Below, piece by piece: positions 26,278 to 34,257 of a stretch of DNA of 64,000 nucleotides. The stretch spans positions 7,928-71,927 of the forward strand of contig CAZOZG010000002.1 of assembly GCA_964584225.1 (NCBI GenBank). Reading direction: 5' to 3'. Made by a program: the position numbers and the translations under genes. Below the pieces are notes generated by a model that was not told the DNA's origin, searched no databases, and saw nothing but the letters and a program-made list of their open reading frames with translations. This stretch comes from UBA10103 sp964584225 (GTDB lineage Bacteria; Patescibacteriota; Minisyncoccia; Phycocordibacterales; UBA2100). How positions within the stretch are numbered: the first letter of the stretch is position 1; each line of letters starts with the position of its first letter.

Positions 26278-27051
26278 TTACAGGACGGCGCATACGTTAC
26301 GTGCGAGCGAATTCACGACGTTGTCTACGCGTAAGAGCTTCTGAATCTGAAGGCGCGTCAGCCAGATGTAGTCGTCTGTAATCGGCACGTTCTCATGTTC
26401 GTCGACTTCGACAATCATGGTGCGATTGATCTTTCGATAAAACCGTCCGCCATCTTCGACGCCGCTCACGGTCGTGAGGAGACGCCCCTTGCCGCCCTCT
26501 CTGAAATATTCCACGAGCCGGGGATTCTTCCCTCGATGCGCTCGAGAGAGGTTACCTTCTGAGACCTGCAGAGCCGGAGATATCTGGACGCGGTCTACAT
26601 TTCCCGGCTCGAATTTGGCATAAAACAAGTAGTGGGGGACGCCGCCGATTACCTTGCGTATAACGCCCGAAATCCCGACTTCGGTCTGCTTCACCATCGG
26701 TTGCGACCATGAGGGAACTTCCCGGTCAGCGGCTCCGGTAACCTCGACTCCAATAATTGAGAAGAATTTTCCGCTCTCGTGCGCAATGCAGCCGGTTTTC
26801 GGATCGATCTTCCAATGCTGCATGCCCGTAATATTTGTTTCCTCAACGCGCGCCGGATACTCCGTTTGCTTTTTTCTGAGCCATGCGAGTACGCCTTCAA
26901 CGTCTCCGGATTTTTCAGCGAGCGCAAGCTCTTCGACACGCTCTGCCGCAGCGGTGATTGCTCGCGTGACGGTAAAGCCGGCATTTCCCACCAGTTTCGC
27001 AATATGTTCCGCAATGCCCATAGGTATGTACAGATCGGAGGGTGATGTCAC
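26278..27051 (-). CDS. NDP-hexose 2,3-dehydratase, half-length
   Basis: A 257-residue member of the NDP-4-keto-6-deoxyhexose 2,3-dehydratase family (EvaA/TylX3/OleV), which removes the C-2 hydroxyl of dTDP-4-keto-6-deoxyglucose in 2,6-dideoxysugar synthesis. Family motifs include VLAWLRKKQ, FFSIIGVEV, GISGVIRKVIGGVPHYLFYAKFEPG (quoted here as its parts GISGVIRK and HYLFYAKFEPG), VQISPALQVSEGNL, and DDYIWLTRLQIQKLLRVDN. Known enzymes are about 450-480 residues with two tandem copies of the domain; only one copy is here. It may therefore act as a homodimer. GTG 27051 follows the rfbA stop directly; ATG 27021 is an alternative start. Confidence 0.85.
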   Translation of the reverse strand: MTSPSDLYIPMGIAEHIAKLVGNAGFTVTRAITAAAERVEELALAEKSGDVEGVLAWLRKKQTEYPARVEETNITGMQHWKIDPKTGCIAHESGKFFSIIGVEVTGAADREVPSWSQPMVKQTEVGISGVIRKVIGGVPHYLFYAKFEPGNVDRVQISPALQVSEGNLSRAHRGKNPRLVEYFREGGKGRLLTTVSGVEDGGRFYRKINRTMIVEVDEHENVPITDDYIWLTRLQIQKLLRVDNVVNSLARNVCAVL

Positions 27052-27777
27052 TCACGCCGCGCGCTTTGCGACTTCATTTGAGACTCGTAAGAGCGCGTCA
27101 AACGTTCCCGCATCAGACCAGCCGCCCCGGACGACTGCAAAGGTGAGTTTCTTCTTTTTGATATAGACGTTGTTGACATCGGTGATTTCCAGCTCGCCCC
27201 GCGCTGACGGTTTCAGTGTTTTGATTATTGAGAAAACGTTGGAGTCAAAGATATAAAATCCTGTCTGCGCAAGTTCCGACCTCGGCTCTTTCGGCTTCTC
27301 TTCGATCGTGAGAATCCGCTTCCCCGAGGTATCAAAGACCGGCACACCGAAACCTATGGGATTGTGCATCTCCTTGAAAAAGACAAGTGCGCCTCCTTTG
27401 AATTTTTTAAGTTCCTTTTTGAAATCCTTTTCGAAAATGTTGTCACCGAGAATGACCGCAACGTTGTCATCCTTCACAAAATCCTCCGCGTATTTCAGTG
27501 CATCGGCAATGCCGCCATTGTTGGTATCTTGGAGTGCATAGGAGAGCTTGACCCCATACTCAGTGCCAGAGCCGAGAAAGTTCATAAAGTGACCTGCGTG
27601 TTCGCGCCCGCAGACAATCATGATATCGCGTACGCCAGATTTTCTGAGTGTCTCCATCGGGTAGATAATCATCGGCTTGTTGTACACCGGCAGGAGATGC
27701 TTATTAGTAATGCGCGTCAGCGGGCTAAGGCGTGTTCCAAGGCCGCCCGCGAGGATCACTCCTTTTGTCTCTCTCAT
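27052..27777 (-). CDS. rfbA: Glucose-1-phosphate thymidylyltransferase, short form
   Basis: A 241-residue nucleotidyltransferase making dTDP-glucose from dTTP and glucose-1-phosphate. GVILAGGLGTRLSPLTRITN is the nucleotide loop, followed by KHLLPVYNKPMI, the metal-binding VILGDNIFEKD, and the closing GGWSDAGTFDALL. It lacks the C-terminal extension of the longer RmlA type. ATG 27777 overlaps the rfbB stop (ATGA), and its own stop abuts the 2,3-dehydratase start. Confidence 0.9.
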   Translation of the reverse strand: MRETKGVILAGGLGTRLSPLTRITNKHLLPVYNKPMIIYPMETLRKSGVRDIMIVCGREHAGHFMNFLGSGTEYGVKLSYALQDTNNGGIADALKYAEDFVKDDNVAVILGDNIFEKDFKKELKKFKGGALVFFKEMHNPIGFGVPVFDTSGKRILTIEEKPKEPRSELAQTGFYIFDSNVFSIIKTLKPSARGELEITDVNNVYIKKKKLTFAVVRGGWSDAGTFDALLRVSNEVAKRAA

Positions 27778-28826
27778 ACCTTCGCGGAATGACCTTTCCA
27801 CAAATCGATGTGCGGATTAAAAACGCCTGTCCGCTGCCTGACGTTGTCTATCCAGGTGCGATGTGCGAGATACCACTCGATTGTGCTTTTAAAGGCCTCA
27901 GGAAACGAGTGCGAGGGTTTCCAACCGAGCTCACGCCGTATACGCGTGCTATCGATGGCATAACGACGATCGTGGCCCGGGCGATCCGGCACGTACTCAA
28001 TCCACGACTCATCGCGACCGAAGTGCGCAAGGATCATCGATGCGATGGTGCGATTATCCGTCTCATTGTCTGCACCGATGTTGTAGACCGCACCCGGCTT
28101 TCCCGCCATGAGGCAACGCAGGAGCGCATCACAATGATCTAAGACGTAAATCCAGTCGCGGACATGCTTCCCGTCACCGTACAGGGGCAATCGTTTACCT
28201 TCGAGCATGCGCACGATAAAAAACGGGATGAGTTTTTCCGGATACTGGTTTGGGCCGTAGTTGTTGGAACAATGGGTAACGACGACCGGCACACCCCACG
28301 TCGCGTGAAATGCGCGACAGAGCAAATCGCCGCCGGCTTTTGTCGCAGCGTATGGCACATTCGGCTGGAACGCAGTACTTTCATGAAAGCGCTCTTTCCC
28401 CGTCAGGGGAAGCGTGCCGTATGTCTCGTCAGTCGAGACCTGCACGAATTTCGATACTCCAGACGCTTTGACTGCCTCGAGGAGGTGGTAGACGCCCTCG
28501 ATGTTCGTTTTGATGAATTCGAGTGCGCCGACATGGATCGAGCGATCGACGTGCGTCTCCGCTGCAAAATTAATCACGTAGTGAGGTCGGAAATTCTCAA
28601 ACACTCGTGTGACCGCCTCAGCATCCGCGACATCGCCGAGTACAAAGGTATACCGCGGGTCGTTCTCGATAGCAGTCAGATTTTCAAGATTTCCGGAATA
28701 GGTGAGCCTGTCGAGATTGACGATGCGCACGTCACTGTGCTTACTAAGAATCGAGCAGATGAAATTTGACCCGATGAAGCCGGCGCCACCACACACCAAT
28801 ACGGTTTTACCGTTTAGATCCGACAT
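27774..28826 (-). CDS. rfbB: dTDP-glucose 4,6-dehydratase
   Basis: A 350-residue extended short-chain dehydrogenase that makes dTDP-4-keto-6-deoxyglucose. It has GGAGFIGSNF near the N-terminus, NFAAETHVDRSI, STDETYG with the catalytic Asp-Glu pair, the YxxxK pair in VPYAATKAGGDLL, and NNYGPNQYPEKLIPFF. It feeds rfbA's product to the 2,3-dehydratase two genes on. TACTGT lies 10 nt before the ATG and may be an internal promoter. Confidence 0.95.
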   Translation of the reverse strand: MSDLNGKTVLVCGGAGFIGSNFICSILSKHSDVRIVNLDRLTYSGNLENLTAIENDPRYTFVLGDVADAEAVTRVFENFRPHYVINFAAETHVDRSIHVGALEFIKTNIEGVYHLLEAVKASGVSKFVQVSTDETYGTLPLTGKERFHESTAFQPNVPYAATKAGGDLLCRAFHATWGVPVVVTHCSNNYGPNQYPEKLIPFFIVRMLEGKRLPLYGDGKHVRDWIYVLDHCDALLRCLMAGKPGAVYNIGADNETDNRTIASMILAHFGRDESWIEYVPDRPGHDRRYAIDSTRIRRELGWKPSHSFPEAFKSTIEWYLAHRTWIDNVRQRTGVFNPHIDLWKGHSAKV

Positions 28827-28859
28827 AGTGATACCGACAGTAAAGCCTAGAACGAGCGA

Positions 28860-29852
28860 CTAGGCAACCGTCTGCTCTCCCATCGAAAGAAGCGATTCTT
28901 CTAATCGACGAAATGTGTCTGCGATGCCTTCCCGTTTCCACGTGTTACGTATGTGGACGGCAAATGGATCACCCTGCCACATATATTCCTCCATCTTGTC
29001 CGCATAAAAATCATAGTAGCCGTTCTCTGCGAAACCCGTTGACGAGAAGTACCCGTTCCGCTTCGGCATCAGTGAGAATCGCTCCGGAAGGCACGCGTCT
29101 ATCACTTTATTGATATATCGCCCCTGATCCGCGCTCTTCCAGACGGGTTGCAATAATTCAATGGGCATCTGAGATTCCTTCAGCAGTTGTGCCACGCGAT
29201 AGCCGACATCGCGGGAACTCCCCATGCGCCATCGCTCTTTCATGCTCCACACAGACCGAGCAAAAAAAGAATCACCTCTTGTTTTCTTCACCGGGAACTC
29301 GCCACGCGGATTTGTCGCGCGATGCGTTGCCGTGAAAGGATAGGCGGGGTGAAAATTAAGTTCCATCGCCGGGACGCGTGTTGTGTCGACGAATAAACAC
29401 GTGTGAGTCGGGTAGTATCGTACTTTCTTTGAGTACTGGGGATGCCACGGCGCCCCGAACGCCGCGAGCTCCTGGCGACGCATGTGTGATACAATTTCGA
29501 GCGCCCAATTCGGACGAATGATAAAAAAGTCTGCATCCAAGAACATAATGAACCGGGTTCGGCATTGCGGGAGCAGACTATTGAGGGCAGATGATGCGTG
29601 AAATGGATACACGATGGGCTTCGCATATATCTTTTCGAATTCCGAAATCTCAAAACCTTGAAATATCTCTATGTCTCCGTCGGGAGGAGAGACCTTTTTC
29701 TCGCGCGGTGAGTTGTCGATGACAATCCAGCGAAGCGCGGCGTCTTCGTTGAGCTTTCGCGTGAGTCGCCAATTCATCGACAGTAAGTCGCTCGTCTCTT
29801 TGCGATGATATACCGAACAAATGGTCAGGTCGGGCATAGGAAATGTGTTCAC
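28860..29852 (-). CDS. GT-A-fold glycosyltransferase-like protein
   Basis: A 330-residue protein resembling GT2-type enzymes: LTICSVYHRKE at the N-terminus, WIVIDNSPRE, and FIMFLDADFFIIRPNW, where LDADF supplies the metal-binding acidic residues. The C-terminal half is less conserved (YINKVIDACLPERF, HIRNTWKREG). It begins with GTG overlapping the flippase stop (GTGA). It is probably a cytoplasmic transferase of the same glycan pathway; donor and acceptor unknown. Confidence 0.65.
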   Translation of the reverse strand: MNTFPMPDLTICSVYHRKETSDLLSMNWRLTRKLNEDAALRWIVIDNSPREKKVSPPDGDIEIFQGFEISEFEKIYAKPIVYPFHASSALNSLLPQCRTRFIMFLDADFFIIRPNWALEIVSHMRRQELAAFGAPWHPQYSKKVRYYPTHTCLFVDTTRVPAMELNFHPAYPFTATHRATNPRGEFPVKKTRGDSFFARSVWSMKERWRMGSSRDVGYRVAQLLKESQMPIELLQPVWKSADQGRYINKVIDACLPERFSLMPKRNGYFSSTGFAENGYYDFYADKMEEYMWQGDPFAVHIRNTWKREGIADTFRRLEESLLSMGEQTVA

Positions 29853-31219
29853 CGCCAGTGCTTTGGGATCAGCGGCGCGATGTAGGGTAAGCGGCCGGCG
29901 GCTTTGCGAATCAACATCCGTTCGTGCGGATCAAAGTCAAATAGTTCACTTACCGAAAGCGTAAATTCCGGTAGCACACCCTGAAGCCGCAGCGTCCGCT
30001 CGATCATACTCGCGAGTAGAATGAGCGTCGATCCGATACCGATGCCCGGCACGCCCCAGACGTACACCCCGAGCGCGGTCCCAATGACGGTAAATATAAT
30101 CTTCCACACCGTCGACCAAAAAAAGGCATACTGCGATTTGAGCGCGGCGAATGCGGGCGCGTAGACTGCCACGACCGCCGCCGGGAAAATACTCCACATG
30201 AGTCCGAGCATGATCGGTACTGCCGGGCCGTACTTGGGGAAAATCAGTATCAAAATTGGCAAACCGACAAAGGTGGCCACGAGGAGCGGCACACACAGGA
30301 TGAGTTGCGCTTTCACCGCACTTTTCACATAGCGGATAAATTCGGTCGATTGATCGACATAGCGAGGCAGAAGAGGCGCAAGGACGCTGCCGAGCGGCAA
30401 AAAGGCGGTCACCTGACTATAAATCCCTTCAGCAAACGAAAAGAGGCCGACAGCTTCTGTGCCAAGAAAAAAACGGATAATCCAAATCTGAACCGTCGAG
30501 GCGAGCGTCCCCAGGTACGAATTGGCGACGCCCCACTTGCGATGATCTTGGAGCATGCGCCAAAACGCGTGCGGATCTTCGGCGTGCGAGCGACCGAACA
30601 CGCGATACGCCGAAAGAGAGCGCGGCAAATACAAAAGCACGGTTACAAATTGTGAAATCACGATCGCATACAAAAGACCGTAGACGCCCATATCAAATGC
30701 GAAAAAGAGAAAACACAGCGCGACAAATTTTACGAACTCTTCGAGATTGGTGTAGAGCGCCTGGTCAAAATAGCGCAGCTCAATCGTGGCGAGCATAGTC
30801 GAAACGACGCGAAACGGCGTCACGAGAAGACTGAATGACGAAATCTTAATGAGCGTGCCAATCGCAGGGTTGCCCGCGAGCGCTGCGGCTCTGTCGGCAA
30901 AGAAAAAGAGTGCCGCCCATGCGACGATGCCCAGAAGCATATTGAGCGAGAGAAACTGCAAAAAAAGTGCTTTCATTTTTCCGAATTCGCCGCGAGTGCG
31001 CTCTGCGCCCATGTCCGCGATGATGACCGAATTGAGTCCAGGCAAAAGAAAAATGCTGATCGTGGAAATGACCGAAAGCACGAGTTGCGAGAGGCCGTAG
31101 TCGTAGACAGTCAGCGTCCGGAGGATGATGAAGACGTTGGCGAAGATGACGACTTTGGCGACGATAGTGCTCACGGTATTCCACGCGACACCGCGCCCCA
31201 CTGTGTTGACGATGCTCAT
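29849..31219 (-). CDS. Wzx-like polysaccharide flippase
   Basis: A 456-residue protein of the MATE/MOP superfamily with about 12-14 membrane segments. It starts MSIVNTVGRGVAWNTVST, with the first-helix pattern of oligosaccharide flippases, and has GLNSVIIADMGAERTRGEF in an early loop. It would move the lipid-linked repeat unit to the outer face for the O-antigen-ligase-like protein. ATG 31219 overlaps the stop of the GT4 gene upstream (ATGA). Confidence 0.85.
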   Translation of the reverse strand: MSIVNTVGRGVAWNTVSTIVAKVVIFANVFIILRTLTVYDYGLSQLVLSVISTISIFLLPGLNSVIIADMGAERTRGEFGKMKALFLQFLSLNMLLGIVAWAALFFFADRAAALAGNPAIGTLIKISSFSLLVTPFRVVSTMLATIELRYFDQALYTNLEEFVKFVALCFLFFAFDMGVYGLLYAIVISQFVTVLLYLPRSLSAYRVFGRSHAEDPHAFWRMLQDHRKWGVANSYLGTLASTVQIWIIRFFLGTEAVGLFSFAEGIYSQVTAFLPLGSVLAPLLPRYVDQSTEFIRYVKSAVKAQLILCVPLLVATFVGLPILILIFPKYGPAVPIMLGLMWSIFPAAVVAVYAPAFAALKSQYAFFWSTVWKIIFTVIGTALGVYVWGVPGIGIGSTLILLASMIERTLRLQGVLPEFTLSVSELFDFDPHERMLIRKAAGRLPYIAPLIPKHWR

Positions 31220-32361
31220 ACAGTTCGCTTGATAGTAGCAAGAATACGTGCGACCCGGGCGTCCCACGTGTATTTTTGCGAAAGCTCGCGCGCGCGCTTC
31301 GCGCGCGCGCTTTTCTCTGGACTCGTCAGTGCCTCCTCGATCCCACGCGCAAGTGCCGTCGGATCATCCGGTCGCACCAAAAAAGCAGATCGCTCATCGA
31401 GTACCTCGCGGACACTGGGTAAATCAGACGCCACGATCGGAATCCCAGAGGTCATGTATGAAAACAATTTCAGCGGCGACGTGTAACGCGCTGAAATATC
31501 GAATCGACCGGAGTTAGGCAGAATAAGCACATCGGCGGCTGCTTGATTGTCAGCGAGCTCATGGTACGGTCGAATTCCGAAAAACTGCACGCGTGGATTC
31601 TTTGGCGCGAGCTTCGCGATTTGTTCTGGCTGGCCGCCGATGATTCCAACGACCACGTCTTCTGGCAAAAGTGTTACTGCACGCAATAGGACGTCGGTCC
31701 CCTTCCAGGCATCGATACGGCCGATATAGAGCGCGACATGTTTGTCGAGCGGCAGATTGAGCCGCGCGCGAGCCTTCGCGCGCGGCTCGGGATTGGCGAA
31801 CTCATTCAAATCCACCGCATCTGAAGCGACCGTTATTTTGTCAGCAGTGACACCCAGATGAACCAAATCATCCTTTAAACCCTGTGTGATCGCAACGATT
31901 GTCGTTGCATGTGCGAGCGCTCGGAGAAGCAGTCGGTGCCAGCGCGGAATGTCATGCATCTCGATCACGACTCGATTTCTTTTAGGCGAACACAGAAAAA
32001 GCAGCGGATAATCGCGGCAGTAGATGATGTCGCCTGGTTTCGACACTTTAGAAAAAAACAAACTCACTACAAAAGAGAACACGTCGAATAGAAAAAGAAC
32101 GTACGGGAAAAATCGAGTCCGACTCCCCAGGTCAGGCATCGCGACTCGGCGAATACTAAATGTCGGTCGGATTTTGTAATAGTCAAAAGGATCTTGCCCC
32201 GCAAAGTTGCGCTTCCCCGGCACGACGAGCTCGACCGAAAGCCCTGCATTCGCAAATGCCGCGCACATATGCATTATCTGAAGCCCGTGCGCGCGGCCTG
32301 TCGGAATGCGCGCGGCAGAGATATACACGAGGCGTTTGGATGAGTTAGCGGTGTCTCCCAT
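31216..32361 (-). CDS. GT4-family glycosyltransferase
   Basis: A 381-residue GT-B enzyme. The N-terminal acceptor domain opens RLVYISAARIPTGRAHGLQI. The donor domain has VALYIGRIDAWKGTDVLLRA, IPIVASDLPSVREVL and the family EX7E-like region around YTSPLKLFSYMTSG. ATG 32361 lies inside the end of the preceding NTase-cupin gene, so the two overlap in different frames. Two perfect intragenic hairpins are embedded (31288-31310 and 31759-31788). Confidence 0.87.
   Translation of the reverse strand: MGDTANSSKRLVYISAARIPTGRAHGLQIMHMCAAFANAGLSVELVVPGKRNFAGQDPFDYYKIRPTFSIRRVAMPDLGSRTRFFPYVLFLFDVFSFVVSLFFSKVSKPGDIIYCRDYPLLFLCSPKRNRVVIEMHDIPRWHRLLLRALAHATTIVAITQGLKDDLVHLGVTADKITVASDAVDLNEFANPEPRAKARARLNLPLDKHVALYIGRIDAWKGTDVLLRAVTLLPEDVVVGIIGGQPEQIAKLAPKNPRVQFFGIRPYHELADNQAAADVLILPNSGRFDISARYTSPLKLFSYMTSGIPIVASDLPSVREVLDERSAFLVRPDDPTALARGIEEALTSPEKSARAKRARELSQKYTWDARVARILATIKRTV
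31288..31310. repeat. Intragenic perfect hairpin
   Basis: Ten-base alternating GC arms (GCGCGCGCGC twice) separated by TTC, inside the GT4 gene in an Ala/Arg-rich segment. Confidence 0.7.
31759..31788. repeat. Intragenic perfect hairpin, 13-bp arms
   Basis: GAGCCGCGCGCGA and its complement with a 4-nt loop, inside the GT4 gene where it encodes EPRAKARARL. Confidence 0.7.
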
Positions 32362-33151
32362 AGTCATCATCGAGCCGGACAATGTCGCGCTCGTCAAAAT
32401 CGCCATACGCGACCTCCACGATGATTCCCCCGCGCTTCGATGCGAGCCGATGCACCTGCTTTTTCTTCACACGAAACACCTCGCCTTTTTTGAGCGCTAC
32501 GGTACGCTCCCCCGAAGCCGCGTGGACAACGGCCGATGCATCGCCCTGCAGCAGGAGCCACCACTCTTCGCGGCGACGGTGATACTGTAAACTCAATCGC
32601 TTCCCAGGCTTGACGTAGATGGTCTTGAGGTTCCAGCCTTTGCCGCTGTCCCAGCCGTAGTATTCGCCCCACGGTCGCAACGTGCGCGAGGCGGGCTTGC
32701 GTGCTGCATGTATCATCCACGACGACGATTGCACCTTGCCTCCTGTCCCGACGTTGAACGCCATCTTGATGCCGTACTTTTTGCACACGGCCGCCTCCGC
32801 AATGTCACGCGTGTTCTTTCGATCGCCACCATTGGCAAAGACTGCAGGCTTGAGGCGCGCGAGCGCGCGGCCAACACCGAGATTTTTCCCGCCCGGCCTG
32901 TCGTCGGTCACGACAACTGCGTCGACGAACGAAAAAGCACCGATCAATTCCGCGCGCTCGCGCGCCGACATGAAGACAAACCCCTTTTTATCCTTGAGCC
33001 AATTGTCGTTGTTCAAAATGACGACCAGCCGATCGCCGAGCGTACGGGCCGCTTGAAACATGCGTACGTGTCCGATATGCAAGGGGTCAAAGCCCCCTGA
33101 GACAGCGACAACCATGGGGCGGTGTTTTCGTGTTCGCTTCAGTGTTGGCAT
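32345..33151 (-). CDS. Sugar-phosphate nucleotidyltransferase fused to a cupin
   Basis: A 268-residue fusion. Residues 14-145 are a cytidylyltransferase-type domain: SGGFDPLHIGHVRMFQAA carries the HxGH nucleotide motif, with SARERAELIG later, as in the RfaE2/HldE adenylyltransferase that activates heptose-1-phosphate. Residues 165-260 are a cupin of the mannose-6-phosphate isomerase type (GWNLKTIYVKPGKRLSLQYH, RREEWWLLLQGDASAVV, FRVKKKQVHRL). The pair suggests activation and isomerisation of one sugar in one protein. It sits 1 nt after gmd, so a GDP-linked or heptose-like sugar is possible. Confidence 0.8.
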   Translation of the reverse strand: MPTLKRTRKHRPMVVAVSGGFDPLHIGHVRMFQAARTLGDRLVVILNNDNWLKDKKGFVFMSARERAELIGAFSFVDAVVVTDDRPGGKNLGVGRALARLKPAVFANGGDRKNTRDIAEAAVCKKYGIKMAFNVGTGGKVQSSSWMIHAARKPASRTLRPWGEYYGWDSGKGWNLKTIYVKPGKRLSLQYHRRREEWWLLLQGDASAVVHAASGERTVALKKGEVFRVKKKQVHRLASKRGGIIVEVAYGDFDERDIVRLDDDYGRHR

Positions 33152-33152
33152 G

Positions 33153-34178
33153 CTAATTGAGCATTCGCATTGCCGTTTCGACGTCAGCGCGCACCATCAT
33201 GGCCACGAGCTTCTTAAAAGGGACCGTGGGCTCCCAGCCGAGTTTGCGACACGCTTTGGAATAATCGCCCCGGAGCGCGTGCACTTCCGCGGGGCGATAA
33301 AACTCTTTTGACACGCGGACGATGATTCGATTGCCTTTTGTGACGCCGACCTCCTTCAGTCCGCTGCCTTTCCAAGTGAGCGCAATACCAAGCTCTTCGC
33401 ACGCAGCTTCGACAAATTCGCGCACTGAATGGCTTTCGTTGGTCGCTATAACGTAATCGTCGGCTTTCCTTTGCTGCAGCATCAAATGCATCGCGCGAAC
33501 GTAATCTCCCGCAAAGCCCCAGTCGCGGCGCGCATCCAGATTTCCAAGCGCAAAGCTCTCCTGAAGACCGAGCGCGACCTTGGCCAAAGAAACGGTTATT
33601 TTGCGTGTAACGAAATGCTCCCCGCGGCGCGGCGATTCATGATTGAAAAGAATGCCGGAGGTAATGTGAACGCCTAAGCGTTCGCGATAGCCGACAACAA
33701 AATCCTGATGCGCTTTGAGCTTTGCCTCAGCGTACGGAGAGACAGGCTGGAAGGGAGAGTGTTCGTCTTGTGGCGGCTTTGTCTTCCCGAACATCTCACT
33801 TGTCGATGCCTGATAGATGCGGACTTTGGGATTGATTTTTATCGCTTCATTGACGAGGCGCCCGACGCCGTAGTAGTTGATTTCCATTGTCTCTTCGGGG
33901 CATTTGAATGAAATGCCGACGTCTGAAAGTGCGGCAAGGTTGTAAATCTCATCCGGCCTCGCCTCTTTCAAGACGCGCGCGAGCGACGCGCCATCGCGTA
34001 GATTACCGTACCGCATTTGTATTGAGCGATCATCGGCGAGTTTGTGAATGCGCATCAAAGGATCAAGGCTCGTCCGACGCATGAGACCCCACACTTCGTA
34101 GCCCTTGCCGACCAAATACTCGGCAAGATAAGAGCCATCCTGGCCGGTAACGCCTGTGATGAGCGCGCGTTTTTTCAT
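33153..34178 (-). CDS. gmd: GDP-mannose 4,6-dehydratase
   Basis: A 341-residue enzyme that converts GDP-mannose to GDP-4-keto-6-deoxymannose. It has ALITGVTGQDGSYLAEYL, NLAALSDVGISF, ASTSEMFGKTKPPQDE, the SPYAEAKLKAH catalytic Tyr/Lys pair, and FNHESPRRGEHFVTRKIT, all characteristic of GMD. It is the promoter-proximal gene of the minus-strand run; TATAGT lies 8 nt before the ATG. No GDP-fucose synthase or Rmd is visible, so the next step may be C-methylation or amination elsewhere. Confidence 0.95.
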   Translation of the reverse strand: MKKRALITGVTGQDGSYLAEYLVGKGYEVWGLMRRTSLDPLMRIHKLADDRSIQMRYGNLRDGASLARVLKEARPDEIYNLAALSDVGISFKCPEETMEINYYGVGRLVNEAIKINPKVRIYQASTSEMFGKTKPPQDEHSPFQPVSPYAEAKLKAHQDFVVGYRERLGVHITSGILFNHESPRRGEHFVTRKITVSLAKVALGLQESFALGNLDARRDWGFAGDYVRAMHLMLQQRKADDYVIATNESHSVREFVEAACEELGIALTWKGSGLKEVGVTKGNRIIVRVSKEFYRPAEVHALRGDYSKACRKLGWEPTVPFKKLVAMMVRADVETAMRMLN

Positions 34179-34186
34179 ATCGACCC

Positions 34187-34192
34187 ACTATA
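34187..34192 (-). promoter_or_regulatory. -10 element for the gmd operon
   Basis: TATAGT on the minus strand, 8 nt before the gmd ATG. This appears to be the main promoter of the ten-gene run to 24035. Confidence 0.55.
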
Positions 34193-34243
34193 CCCTCTCG
34201 CGTGCGTTTCGAAAAGAGCCTGTATTTGAGCGCTTATACATGC

Positions 34244-34249
34244 TATGCT
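34244..34249 (+). promoter_or_regulatory. -10 element for the gene at 34258
   Basis: TATGCT, 8 nt before the ATG at 34258, divergent from the gmd promoter. Confidence 0.5.
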
Positions 34250-34257
34250 AGCCCGTC

